NCBI GenBank assembly: GCA_018398815.1 | Contig: CM031600.1 | Location: 53,044,757 to 53,108,756 of the forward strand | Source of the DNA: Conus ventricosus | Taxonomy: Eukaryota > Mollusca > Gastropoda > Neogastropoda > Conidae | Length of the DNA stretch: 64,000 nt | Direction: 5' to 3' | Shown: positions 33,750 through 46,299 of the stretch, piece after piece | How the letters are laid out: each line of letters begins with the position of its first letter | How positions within the stretch are numbered: position 1 is the stretch's first letter | Program-made: the position numbers and the translations under genes | The notes under the pieces: model-generated | Databases searched by the model: none | Told to the model about the DNA's origin: nothing | The model's input: only the letters and a program-made list of their open reading frames with translations

Positions 33750-35116
33750 ATGTTACCAACCATCTAAAGACGCTATCGATCATTAATTAATTCAGCACAG
33801 ATTTTGTTTGAATAATAATTCAGAAAAAACTCTGGCCTGGGGCATGAAACATGTGGTGTATACCATCTATGACCCTTTGGTAGTTAAATGCTGCCAGGCC
33901 AAAGTCTCTTTCCCACACTCAGGGTTATGTGTGTGTCCAGGACGGGGGAAATCGTGATGGTATTGCTTAAGTGCACTAAGTTGATGTATTATTAGTCAGG
34001 CTTAACACACCAAGGTTATCTTTGCACTCATACACGCATATGCACACTCATGCGCACACCAAACATTCACCTCTCTCTGGGAATGGGATGTCACGCATTC
34101 GTTTCTCTCCTAACACGACTGAGCACAAGAAATACAATTTCTATGCTACTTATAATCAAACATGAAAAATTCAATTACACAGATGCACAAATCAACACAT
34201 AAAAGATCAATACTTCCTAATCCCGGGTTATGATAAAAATGACTTCTTACCTGGCCAGGTTTTCACACACACAACCACGCTTTCACACCACACCACAGTT
34301 CTTGAAAAAGTCTCTTCACGTCTTCTTCAGCACTGCTTGATGGTGATGCCCTTGGTTGACTGGCTCCAGTTTTCAGGACTGGGTCTTCGTGGTCGTCTCT
34401 GGGATCTCGACATAGAACTCTTCTTCTTCGTCTCCTTCATCCACCTCTGGGTTCAAATTCAGTTTGTCTGTTCAAATTCAGTTTGTCTGTCTTCACCCAC
34501 CTCTGGGCTTCAAACTTAGTTTCCTTCTCTTCCAGCTTGTCTTTAACTCTAAGACTTTGCTGTCTCTTCTATCTCCCAGACCACGTTTCTCTAGACCCTA
34601 ATCGTCCTGCTCACTCCTCTCCTCTCTCTCTCTCTCCTCTGCCTTTCTCTCTCTCTCTCTCGTGGTGTTCTTCTTTCTCTGTCCTGGTGTTATTCTCCCT
34701 CAGTTTATATAGGGATGAAAACAAAGGATCCCCTTCGGGCCATGCCTTTTGTCCATGCTACTTCTCAAACCCTAGTTCACAAGTACCCTGAATTCTCCAT
34801 TCGCTACATTCTCCCACACATCAGCATTTACACACATCCCTACCTAATTAATTAGCAAACAAACACTTAGCACCAGATGGACATCGAAAATTCCAGCCGA
34901 CTTCAGTGGTCACCTAACACAGTAATTATCTTAAGGAGGGCTACTACAACCTCCACACGCATTCAACCAGCCTGACAATAGAACCAACACAGTGACCCAA
35001 AGCAATACCATCCGAACGAATCCAAGACTCCTGCTCTTCACTGACTGTTTACAAAAGAACCTCAGCTGACTAAGTGTCTAGCGCTCACTTGGAGCACCGA
35101 GGTCGTAGTGGTTACA
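33750..35116 (-). mobile_element. Probable LTR (minus strand), left boundary uncertain
   Basis: On the minus strand the sequence starts TGTAACC at 35116, directly after a purine tract (35117-35130), as a 3' LTR does. A TATA-like box (CTATATAAAC, about 34703-34712) lies inside. The left end is not fixed: TGTTACC at about 33751-33757 would give a matching inverted terminus (TGTWACC) and a 1.37 kb LTR, but a nearer end around 34250 is possible. An 18-base direct repeat (ttcaaattcagtttgtctg) occurs at 34451-34488. Confidence 0.45.
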
Positions 35117-35130
35117 TCCCTTCCCCCTTT
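35117..35130 (-). other. Polypurine tract of an LTR retrotransposon
   Basis: The minus strand reads AAAGGGGGAAGGGA immediately before TGTAACC. This is the canonical position and composition for the primer of plus-strand DNA synthesis. Upstream on the minus strand a short frame ends VSRRTKWSDDRWHLT before the tract, which could be the tail of a pol or integrase gene. Confidence 0.5.
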
Positions 35131-35490
35131 CGCCATCGGGCTGGTCCGAACTCTACTACGTTAGGTGCCATCTGTCATCTGACCACTTCGTCCTCCTTGA
35201 CACAGTTCGGCCGTGTGCGATGGGTAAGGTACCCTGGTTAATGGGTCTATTACCTATTTGTATACTACGTACAACGTCCCTTTGCCTCCAAGCGTTGAAT
35301 GCCTTTTGTGAGAGATTTCACGCCCCTTGACAGTGTGAGTCATTACACAGAAGGCATGGTTTGACTTGTGGCTGATTTGTAAAAATTTCATGATAAGATC
35401 CATAGGCAATTCTTGAGCTTACTCAGTTTTCAACCTTCCAAATACTTAAAGAAAAGTCTGGAGGGAAAACATCCCATTGACAAAGTGATG

Positions 35491-35491
<1 letters not shown>

Positions 35492-35540
<49 letters not shown>

Positions 35541-35560
35541 ACACACACACACACGCACCC
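35492..35560. repeat. (CA)n microsatellite
   Basis: A CA tract with a CC interruption, close to the LINE insertion site. Confidence 0.95.
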
Positions 35561-35734
35561 AAAAGCACACATGTGCATATACGCTCACACACAGTAACAG
35601 TGTGTGTGTACATGCGCATGACATTGTGTGTGCACATAAGATAATGTTGCTTATAGCCCAGCCGACCGCAAAGGGCCACATCAGGGCTGTCACCACGTTA
35701 AAATCAACTCACCAGTCATAAAAAAAAAAATTAG

Positions 35735-35767
<33 letters not shown>

Positions 35768-35783
35768 ACTTTCATACATCTCA

Positions 35784-38700
35784 TTAAATGACATCGTCTA
35801 CAAACGCACCAGAAACTTTGTTAAAAATCTTTCTTCCGTAAAATCTTAAATCAGATGAAAATATATTAATCTCTCTCAAAAACTCAAGGATCACATCAGG
35901 CGGGACATCCCTGAACAGGATCTTCATGGACTCCGCTGTAAAATGTTTGTGTCTCACATCGTGCAAGTCCCAACACTCTAAAAGAACATGTTTCATTGTG
36001 AGTGGCGCATGACATGGAATGCACCACGGAGCTTCTTCACTCTTAAAAGGTAAGCATGGGTAAAATACGAATGGCCGGTGTGCAGCCGGCACAGAACCGT
36101 TTCCTCTTTACGACCTCCCGACGTGGATGGGAGGAAGTCCTTAAGGTATGGACGGATCTGAAAGAGTTTGTTACTCGTCTGTGTGTTCCAATCCTCCTGC
36201 CAGAGGTCTCTCACATAATCGTTAACTTTGGGTTTCACATCTGAACAGGGGATATAAATGTTGGACAGTTTCTCTCTTGTGGCGTTCTTGGCTAAACGAT
36301 CAACCATTTCGTTCCCGCCGATGCCAACATGACCAGGAACCCAAGCAAGAGTAATGTTGTAACCGTCCGCTTTCAACTTGCTAAAAAGTTCAAAGAAATG
36401 CAAAAGTTCTGGATGCTGAAGGTTGCGGCCAGCTATGGCTTCCAAAGCTGACAGCGAATCCGACAGAACCAGAAAGTCCCTCTTTGAAGAATGTGAGATT
36501 ATCTTCAAAGCCAGTACCAGAGCAGTAAGTTCAGCAGAATAAACAGAAGCATCGGAATGGATATGTTCCAACAGTATCTGAGAAGGAGCCCCAGGGCAAT
36601 AGGCTGCACAGGCCACTCCATCCTCCAGACTTGGAACCGTCAGTGAAAACTTTTGATAGGATGGGAATTTCGAACAGAGGTCAGCATACAATGCCTTGTA
36701 CGCCAGAGAGCTGGTAGACTCTTTGCGAAAAGCTGCAAGATCGAAACGAATCTCTGGTGTGAAAAAGGTCCACGGAGGTTGATCCGGAAACTTGGAAAAA
36801 TCGGAAACTACTCCCAGGTTTAGACCTGCATTCCGCACGTGAGGCTGCATACGAAGACCAAACGGCGGAATACATTTAGGGTTGTTTTCAAACTTACTTT
36901 GGGAATGGAGGGTCAAAGACACAGTCATAGGCAGGATTCTGCGGTTCTGAGAACAGTCGGATATAATAATTTAAAGACAGTTTCAGCCTGCGGTTGGACA
37001 ATGAAGGTTCGCCCGCCTCTGCGTACAGGCTGTACACAGGGGTGGTGCGGAACGCTCCAAGACAGAGACGAAGCCCTTGATGGTGGATAGGGTCCAAGAG
37101 TTTGAGGTAAGAGGGTCTTGCGGAGCCGTAGACAGCACAACCGTAGTCCAGTTTGGAACGGACCAAGGCTCTGTAGAGGTGCAGCAAAGTTTTCTTATCA
37201 GCGCCCCAGTCGGTGTGTGCTACGACCCGCAGAATATTCAGTGCCTTTTGGCAAGCAGTTTGAGGTTTTTAATATGGCTGAGAAAGTTAAGTTTTTGGTC
37301 AAAAATGACTCCCAGAAATTTGGCCTCTTTAACAGCTGGAATGGGAGATTTCCCTACTTGAAGTTCCGGATCTGGAAAAAACTGACGGAAATTATGGAAG
37401 TGAATACACTGGGTTTTTGTAGCAGAAAAGGTAAAAACCGTTTTCATCCGCCCACCGATGGATTTTATCTACGCAAAGCTGGAGCCTGCGCTGGATACTC
37501 GGGTACAGGCTTCAGTTGCGTAGACAGCAAAATCATCCACAAACAATGAGCAGTCTGAACCCTGCTGAACTGATTGAACAATGTTGTTGATTTTTAATAC
37601 TAAAGAGGGCAGGAGACAGTATGCTCCCCTGTGGAACACCCAACTCCTGCTCGTGGACATCAGAGAGAGTGGTGCCAACCCGGACCTGAAACTGTCGTTC
37701 TGCCAAAAAATTTTGAATAAAAAGAGGAAGATGACCTCGAAAACCCAGATCGTGGAGATCATGAAGTATCCCCGACTTCCAGGTGGTATCGTAGGCCTTC
37801 TCTAAGTCGAAGAAAATTGCCACTGCATGCTGTCTGTTCAAAAAGCGTTCCGAAGTGTGGATTCCAGACGAATCAAATGGTCAACGGTAGACCGATGTTT
37901 GCGGAAACCACACTGTTCTTTCGCCAAAAGGCCATCGGTTTCGAGTTTCCACATGAGCCTAGCATTGACCATTTTTTCCATCAATTTACAGACACAGCTG
38001 GTCAAAGCTATGGGACGGTAGTTAGATGGATTAGAAAGATCTTTTCCAGGTTTGGGGATGGGAATAATGAGGGCTTTCCGCCAAGAGGGTGGAAAGCAAC
38101 CTGTAGTCCACACGTGGTTGTATACCTGTAACAGGATGTTCAGACCTATTGGCGGAAGATGTTTCAAGAGTTGATAATGGATTTCATCTATACCTGGAGA
38201 GGAATCGCTGCAAGAGAGTAAGGCAGATTTCAGCTCGTTTAACGTGAAAGGAAGATTGTAGTCTTCCATGTTGTCTGACGAAAAGTTGCAGGGTGATTTT
38301 TCTTTTAGGGCTTTGTTTTGACAAAAGTGGCTGATTTATTAGAAGAGGAGGAATTCTTTTCAATGGTTGAAGCAAGCAGATTAGCAACTGCTTTCTTCTC
38401 TGTTATTAAAGAATCCGAAAACTTGAGATGGTTCACAGTGGGACAGGTGTTCTTCCCTTTGATTTTCTTAATGATGTTCCACACTTTTTTCTTGGAAGTT
38501 TTTGATGTCAGCCTGGAGCAGAAGCTTCTCCAGGACCGACGTTTACTGATTTTAAAAGTGTGTCTTGATTTAGCACGGAGTTTCTGATGGGCTCGAGCGT
38601 TGGGACCCGAAGGTCGTTGGTATACCTGACGCTGAGCCCGTTTTCTAACTTTGGAAATTTGTTGGCATTCTGAATCGAACCAGGGTGTTTTTGGCATTTG

Positions 38701-39569
38701 AAGTTTATCGGAAGACACTGGAATACAGGCCTTAGCACATTTAATCATAGTGTTAGTCAGTGATTCAGCTGGGTCAGGACTCTGAAAAAAATCAGTGTCC
38801 TGGAACTCCTTAGAAACAGTGGCTGCAAAGAGATCCCAGTTTGCTTTCTTATAATTTAAATGCTGAGAGACAGAGACGTGTTCAGTTATTACAGGTTGTA
38901 GAAGGACAGGGAAATGGTCACTTCCGTGCAGATCGTCATGGACAGACCACTCATAGTCCAGGACCAGCGAGGGGTCACAAACCGACAAATCTAAACACGA
39001 AAGTGAACCTGTGGAAGAATGGAGGTAAGTTGCAGATCCGTCGTTCAGACAACACAAATCCAAATCCGAAAGGACATCCTCAATCAGCAGACCTCTGGAT
39101 GACGAACCGGTACTACCCCAAAGAGGGTTGTGACCGTTAAAGTCACCCAACAGCAAAAAAGGTCGAGGAAGTTCCCCTAACAGACTGACAAGGTCCTGAC
39201 GACAAACCGGGACAGATGGAGGTAGATAAAGAAACAGATTGTGACAGTCTTGTGGAGAGTGACTCTCGCAGCTACAGCCTGAAGGGAGGTAGACAGAGCG
39301 ACAGGACTATACAACAAAGTTTTGTGAAGGAGAAGGGCAACACCGCCCGACAGTCCCAACGTGGATGGTTGTGCAGGTTTTGAAAGAATATTAAAGCCAG
39401 AAAGAGTAAAGGTCTTCTGGCTTTGAATTTGGGTTTCTTGAAGAGCCACGACAGAAGGTTTCATAGATTGACACAGAAGCTGCAGCTCCTCGAAGTTAGA
39501 ATTTAGACCACGGATATTCCAATGGAAATATTGTATTATCCATGGTGCAGAGGGCGAAAAGGAGAGAGA
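35784..39569 (-). pseudogene. LINE ORF2: endonuclease, reverse transcriptase, RNase H, zinc finger (frameshifted)
   Basis: In minus-strand order: HWNIRGLNSN and ALQETQ (endonuclease N-terminus, about 39400-39540); LLGDFNGHNPLWG and GSDHFPVLL (endonuclease core and SDH motif, 39156-38890); SSPGIDEIHY, PIPKPGKD and NYRPIALTS (reverse transcriptase fingers, 38220-37980); FFDLEKAYDTTW, GVPQGSILSP and FVDDFAVY (palm, the last carrying the catalytic DD, 37810-37510); YALYADLC...; SDASVYSAELTAL, LSDSLSALEA and WVPGHVGIGGNEMVDRLAK (RNase H with catalytic acidic residues, 36560-36280); and CIPCHAPLTMKHVLLEC (C-terminal CCHC, about 36020-35970). Frames change near 39235, 38290, 37600, 37480, 37235, 36920 and 36040. 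All catalytic motifs are present, so the protein was functional recently. The stop is at 35784-35786. Confidence 0.88.
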
Positions 39570-40905
39570 TCAGGTCATCTCCTCCTCAACGTCTGCGTCC
39601 AATGGAGAGAATTTATTATTAAGTTTAACTGGACTGTGTTGGTCTTTGGACCTGCTGGCAGACTTGCCCGCAGGTGACAAAGGCCTGGAGTTTGGAGATG
39701 GTGGAGGTCTGGATTTGGGAGATGGTGGAGGTTTCTTCCTCATCTCCACCATCTCCACACTGGGTTGTGAACTCCCTTGCCTGCACGGGCACTGGACTGA
39801 GGAGTTCGAGGTTGGGGTGCTGGCTTTTTAATCTGCCAGCAGCAGATGTTGTAGACTGCTGGGCAGTCTGAGGGGTGGCGGATTTTTGGCCTCCACCAGG
39901 GGCACTCACTTTGGGTTGAGAGGTGGTGGACCTGCTTCCACCAGAGCTGACAGTTTTTCCTTGCAATGTCTTCGAAAACGTAAAGTTATCAGTCTGACAG
40001 CAGACTGACAGAGTTGGAACTGTAGGAACTTTTCTTTACGGCCGAAGCATACGAAGAAGCTGTCGGCAACTGACTGCCCACAACCTGCTTGCGGGCTTCA
40101 AAAAAGGAGATCTTCTTTTCTGTCTTAACTCTTTGTATTGTAGATTCCTGAATCCACAGAGGACAATTCCGTGAAGAGGAGGGATGGTCGCCACCGCAGT
40201 TTGCACAATGTGCCGGATCTTTACACGGCCCATCATGGGTTGCCTTGCAGCAAATACCACACACCTCCTGCCCAGAACAACGGTCTCTGACATGGCCAAA
40301 CTTTCTGGCATCGGAAGCACCTCAACGGGGACGGAACGTACAACTGAACCCGGACAATCAGGTAGCCGACTCTGATGACCGGAGGCAGCACAGGGTTGCA
40401 GAATGTCAGAAAGAGGGTGTTGGTGTCCACTCTTTCTGCACCCTTCTTTACTGTCACCCTGCGTACCTCCGTCACACCCTGGATGCCAGCTCCGTTCTGA
40501 TCTCTGCCTCTGAGACACCTGATAATTCCCTGCAGCGAATCACTCCTTTTGATGAATTTAATTGTTTGTGGGGAGTTACCCTGACCTCCCTGTCCACAAG
40601 TTTCGTAGCCCTCAGCAGCTGTTCAGATTGCTTTTGAGACTTACAGTGAATAAAAAGGAACCATTCCTCAACCTCTTGATGGACCGAGGGTCACCTGCTA
40701 TACCTTGAAAGCCCTTTTGTATGGCAAAAGGGCTCAAAGCTGAAAGGGGTCTTTCTTGCTCCGTTCCTTCCATAACGAGCCAGGAAGCCCAAAAACCTGT
40801 CTTCTGTCGTACCTCCATATCCGAATCGCTGTCAGATGCGAAATCCCCTGAAATAGGGGATGCTGCCTTCCTCTTTTTTGGGGGGATGTGTTTAGAAAAA
40901 GCCAT
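39570..40905 (-). pseudogene. LINE ORF1: gag-like RNA-binding protein with three zinc knuckles (frameshifted)
   Basis: The ATG at 40903-40905 begins MAFSKHIPPKKRKAASP, a basic N-terminus followed by an acidic serine stretch. The middle carries a domain resembling the RNA-recognition fold of I-type ORF1. Three cysteine knuckles follow: CFRCQK..GHVRDRC, CGICCKATHDGPC and CANCGGDHPSSSRNC (about 40330-40150). A proline- and serine-rich tail ends DADVEEEMT at 39570. Frames shift near 40630, 40455 and 40300. The last shift falls inside the first knuckle. The protein would coat LINE RNA. Confidence 0.85.
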
Positions 40906-41661
40906 ATTGAGTGAATTTGTTTCATCCCTCCCTTACCCACCCACCTTGGAGTCCAACTAAGGGGCCAGGGCCAAGAAACCAATGTCTTGACCCCTTCCAG
41001 GCTTCGGGAGAGACATACGACAAACAGAAGCAACTAACCCTATCCCCCCTGATCATGCTCAACTCCCGGGGACAGAGAGCTGAGCACTGCAGGGGTTCAC
41101 ATGGCCAGCAGGGGAACTGCTTGTCTTGACCCAGCCCCAAGAAGGGGAGCCGATTAGTACACCCGGGCCAAAGTGTACTCCCTGTCTAGGAGAGGTCCGA
41201 GCCAAAGTGATGTGTTGAGAGCACAGGCCTCCTCAAGCACTGGCCCCTCTCAATCACCAGGACCTCATTCCCCTCCGACACAGGTCGCACCGCACGGCAA
41301 ACACGGCGGATCTTAAGGAGACCACAGAGATAAAAGGAGTGTGAAAAAGAAGACTTGAAGGGGAGACGAAGATAGAAAAGGGCCAAATAAGGGAGGCAGA
41401 AAACAAGAAAAGGAGAAAGGCGGGTTACTCTTAGTCAGGATCCTCACCCTTAGCCTATCTGACATGGGAAGCCCTACCAGGGGCATCAACTCCTTACCAC
41501 GCTATGCTTAGGCCAAACAGCATCTGCACCTCTCAGGCCTAGAAGCAGTTTTAAAAAAACCAGCCTATCTTCGAGTATTGATGCCCCCGTCAGCAAAGCC
41601 TAAGGGATCACTCGATCACGCAAGCCCTCCGACCACGACAAGGTCGCAACCCCCCGGAGGG
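40906..41661 (-). promoter_or_regulatory. LINE 5' UTR with structured 5' end
   Basis: This 756-base leader lacks a long ORF. Its first nucleotides (minus strand) are CCCTCCG, which pair exactly with CGGAGGG 30-36 nucleotides on (41625-41631). Between them CGAC-CTT-GTCG forms a small hairpin. GATC-GAGT-GATC can form a further hairpin downstream, followed by CCC that could pair with the G-run next to the first stem. Such an arrangement at nucleotide 1 resembles the HDV-like ribozymes that process the 5' ends of R2 and some other LINEs. The fold is proposed by eye only. Confidence 0.5.
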
Positions 41662-41699
41662 TGTGTGTGCACATGCATGCATGTATGTGTTTGTGTCAG

Positions 41700-41715
41700 T
41701 GAGTGAGTGAGTGAG

Positions 41716-41801
<86 letters not shown>
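41700..41801. repeat. (TG)n microsatellite
   Basis: GAGT and TG repeats directly beyond the LINE's right target-site duplication. The LINE inserted at the edge of this tract. Confidence 0.95.
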
Positions 41802-41804
<3 letters not shown>

Positions 41805-42291
41805 AGCATCTGTGCATTCATTTGGGCAGTCTAAGTTTATGTTGAGCAATCTGTGTACATGTGTGTAAACATTCCACACTAGTATTAATGATATACTTTC
41901 TGTACAAATAATTCTACTGTGCACACATACATGTAAACACACACACACATTGTATACCCACTTCCACTTTTAAACACAGAATTATTCCTCCATTGAACAG
42001 CTATGCGTCTAGGCAGCCAACACATTTACAAAGCCTGAAGATTTGCATCAGATATAGAAAGGAGATCATCATAATTATTCAAGGACCACTGAAGCTCACA
42101 CACACACACACACACTGTTTCACACATAAAGCATCTGTCTTCAGGGCTGGTTTAGCTTGTACACCGACCATCCCTATTACCTGAAAACTGTTTGACTGAC
42201 TGGCGATTCAACCAATCCAAAACCAATACAAAACAAATCTACATTCTGATGCCCCACCTACTCAAGGACTTTTTAAAAAAACTGAAGAGCA

Positions 42292-42300
42292 CCCTATAAA
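42292..42300 (+). promoter_or_regulatory. TATA box of the H-type lectin gene
   Basis: CTATAAAAG stands about 90 bases upstream of the signal-peptide ATG. Transcription would begin near 42320-42330, where cactcatgac offers an initiator-like sequence. It is the only clean TATA box found in front of a supported coding exon here. Confidence 0.6.
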
Positions 42301-42321
42301 AGTGAAGTCATCACTCATGAC

Positions 42322-42518
42322 AGCAGCTTTGCGGAGTGTATTGTGGGGATTTCGGATGCCGTGGGACAGTAGGGACATGTTGGCCATGAAGATAATAACT
42401 ACCTGTATGCTGGCTACCTTTCTCCAGCACAGTGTTCACGCTGCAGGCAGTCCTTCTACTTCTGCTCATTCTCCTAATCCTATTACCATCCTTGAGAGGC
42501 TGGAGGGGCTTCTGGACG
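42322..42518 (+). CDS. H-type lectin gene, exon 1 (signal peptide)
   Basis: Candidate starts are ATGs at 42356, 42377 and 42386. The last gives a typical secretory signal: MKIITTCMLATFLQHSVHA with probable cleavage after HA. It is followed by a Ser/Pro-rich segment and ITILERLEGLLD, an amphipathic helix that begins a coiled coil. The exon ends at a G/GTGAGC donor (GT at 42519-42520) in phase 1. The next exon at 51692 starts with GT, giving a Gly codon and an open frame. A TATA box lies just upstream. The product would be secreted. The 5' edge of the exon is an estimate from the TATA box; the coding part is 42386-42518. Confidence 0.6.
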
Positions 42519-42870
42519 GTGAGCTTAAGATTTTTTTTTTGATTATTATTACAAAAGTGATATTGTTCTAACTATTGGCAACTACAGGACCATCTTGACT
42601 ATGAGAAATTTAAAACAAGAAAAAAAAAAGAAAAAAGAAAGAAAAAGAAAACCTAGGTTACTGACTGTGGGGGGAAACCTCTCTCCTGATCCTGCTCCTG
42701 GTACTCGAGTACCTCCTTGATGGTGAGCTGAAGACAGTTAAAAGCAAAGCTGCCAACAACTGATATAGTGGGGGATCTCTTATCTCTACTCATTCTAAGC
42801 CTGACATGACCACTAAGGAATTTCATATGATCGTAGAGCGCTCCTTGAAAGTGAGCTGAAGATTCTCTCT
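42455..42870 (+). repeat. Three decayed tandem copies of the exon 1-intron 1 boundary
   Basis: The end of exon 1 (ctcctaatcctattaccatc ... cttctggacggtgagcttaag) is echoed at about 42680-42735 (ctcctgatcctgctcctgg ... ctccttgatggtgagctgaag) and at about 42790-42865 (ctccttgaaagtgagctgaag). All keep a splice-donor-like GTGAGCT. They look like old local duplications; only the first copy has the signal peptide. Confidence 0.6.
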
Positions 42871-43477
42871 TATCTTCCTGACTTTTTTTCTTTTTTCTGT
42901 TTTAAGTTGTAAATAATTGTGTGCACAGTCACTAGCCTGACTTAGGCCTTCCTTTTCAACACACATCATGACTATGCTCGCAAGCTTTGCCAACCTGCTT
43001 CTCTACATGTTGCCAGCATTTTTGCTGCAACAAGTAGGTCTAGACATGTTGTCAACATAGTCACAAAACACTTTCAAAAACTATGTCGCCCAAAATGACT
43101 TTGCAATTTACACAAGAAAGATCTCATGAGGCCAAATGAACTTCTGCATCACAAGTCGTACACAGGATACTGAAAGAGAGTGATTTCATTAGGTAAACTG
43201 ATGATAGAACAGCCAGCTTCATGTCTAGCTTTGAACACATATTGCTGAAAAAGAAAATGGTGATAAGAAAGGTTACCATCATTGCGCATGCTGCAGAACT
43301 TGTAAGAACTGGGTGCAGATGAATGACTGATCATTACTTCAGAGTCAATGTAAGTATCAAAGAAGACTTTATGTTGGTGTTGAAAAAAAAAGAATTAGAA
43401 AAAGGCCCAAATCAGAAATCCTGAAGAAATTGTGCTGTGACTGCAAACTTCTCTGAGCATAGACATGGGCAGAGAGC
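42871..43477. other. Lectin intron 1 sequence, no further exon seen
   Basis: AT-rich single-copy DNA with no supported exon on either strand. Confidence 0.4.
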
Positions 43478-44525
43478 TTACATTGATAGTGTTAATGACT
43501 TGACCAATTTGAATTTTTAAAAAAACAAACTCTTGTATTGGAAGTATTAATGACTTGGCCAATCTGAATTTTTTTTAAACGAACTCTTGTATTGATAGTG
43601 TTAATGACTTGACCAATCTGAATTATAATTAAAAAAAACAACTCTTGTATTGGTAGTGTTAATGACTTGACCAATCTGAATTTAAAAAAAACAACTCTTG
43701 TATTGGAAGTATTAATGACTTGGCCAATCTGAATTTTTTAAAACGAACTCTTGTATTGATAGTGTTAATGACTTGACCAATCTGAATTAAAAAAAACAAC
43801 TCTTGTATTGATAGTGTTAATGACTTGACCAATCTGAATTAAAAAAAAAAAACAACTCTTGTATTGATAGTGTTAATGACTTGACCAATCTGAATTTAAA
43901 AAAAAAAAAAAACTCTTGTATTGATAGTGTTAATGACTTAACCAATCTGAATTTTTTAAAAACAAACTCCTGTATTGATAGTGTTAATGACTTAACCAAT
44001 CTGAATTTTTAAAAACAAACTCCTGTATTGATAGTGTTAATGATTTGACCAATTTGAATTAAAAAGACAAACTCTTGTACTGATACTGTTAATGACTTGA
44101 CCAATCTGAATTTAAAAAAACAAAAAAACTCTTGTATTGATAGTGTTAATGACTTAACAATCTGAATATAAAAAAACAACCAACTATTGATTTGACAGTG
44201 TTAATGACGTAACCAATCTGAATTAAAAATAAAAAAAACTCCTGTATTGATAGTGTTAATGACTTGACCAATCTGAATTAAAAAAAATAACTCTTGTATT
44301 GATAGTGCTAATGACTTGACAAATCTGAATTAAAAAAAAAAACCCTCTCATATTGATAGTGTTAATGACTTGACTAATTTGAATCTTTTTAAAAACCTCT
44401 TGTATTGATAGTGTTAATGACTTGTCCAATTTGAATTTTAAAAAACCAACAAAAAAAACTCTTGTATTGATAGTGTTAACGACTTGACCAATCTGAATTA
44501 TAAAAAAAAACAACAACTCTACTAT
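43478..44525 (+). repeat. About 55-bp minisatellite, some 18 copies
   Basis: The unit carries cttgtattgatagtgttaat, gacttgaccaatctgaatt and a variable A-run. Unit length varies mostly with the A-run (about 51-60). It sits in intron 1 of the lectin gene and in the large intron of the antisense gene. Confidence 0.95.
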
Positions 44526-44581
44526 AAATCTTTTTGATCAATTTCTGAATATTTACTATAGGCTTGTCCAGACATAATTCA

Positions 44582-44627
44582 AGATAAGATAAGATAATGT
44601 TGCTTATAGCCCAGCCGACCGCAAGAG
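44582..44627 (-). mobile_element. 46-bp 3'-terminal LINE fragment
   Basis: Three to four GATAA repeats followed by gttgcttatagcccagccgaccgc, identical to the 3' tip of the LINE at 35638. It has the same minus-strand orientation. Target-site duplication is unclear. Confidence 0.8.
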
Positions 44628-44852
44628 ACTTAAACCATAACAATAACCTTTTTCATTCCACTGTGCATTTTTTTTATCAGTGATAAAGTTCAGAAAAGCA
44701 AAGGGTTTTTAGCTGCAATTTCATTACATGTTAAACTTCAATCAGTTCTCACCATCCCTAAGTTTACTGAAAGCACTGAAAATCTCAATAAGTTTTAAAA
44801 AAAAAAAGTCAAGGTCTATCAAAACATATCTAATAACATGGCTGATTTATAA

Positions 44853-44853
<1 letters not shown>

Positions 44854-44920
<67 letters not shown>

Positions 44921-44970
44921 TGCGTGTGTGTGTGTGATACTTAATGTGCATCCATGTGTGTGTGTGTGTG

Positions 44971-45010
<40 letters not shown>

Positions 45011-45015
45011 TGCGC
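44854..45015. repeat. (TG)n microsatellite, interrupted
   Basis: Two TG tracts around a short unique segment (tacttaatgtgcatcc). Confidence 0.95.
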
Positions 45016-45243
45016 ACGTATGCATGTGTGTGCGCACACACGCACACTTCCATGGTTGATGTTGGTGAGCAATGACTTGAGTGGTCACCAGAGGAAACAG
45101 CATGTTATTTAAACATGTCTGTTGTGATTTGGCTTGGTGTTCCATGACACTACAGTTCTATTATTCAGATGAAGTTTTGGGATGTAATGGCTCTCCATGT
45201 AACTTTTTTATAGTATGAGTGTGTTTGCTTGCATATGTATGTA

Positions 45244-46299
<1,056 letters not shown>

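Larger units (their letters stand above)
35638..41661 (-). mobile_element. Full-length I/Jockey-type LINE with 13-bp target-site duplication
   Basis: The element is flanked by TGTGTGTGCACAT at 35625-35637 and 41662-41674. On the minus strand it has a 0.75 kb 5' UTR, ORF1 with three zinc knuckles, ORF2 with AP-type endonuclease, reverse transcriptase, RNase H and a C-terminal CCHC-like finger, a 3' UTR with a T-run, and a tip reading ATTATCTT. An RNase H domain after the reverse transcriptase points to the I group in the broad sense. Shorter copies of the same 3' end occur at 29468, 29981 and 44582, all in the same orientation. Several frameshifts break both ORFs; the perfect target-site duplication suggests recent insertion, so some shifts may be sequencing errors. 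Confidence 0.92.
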
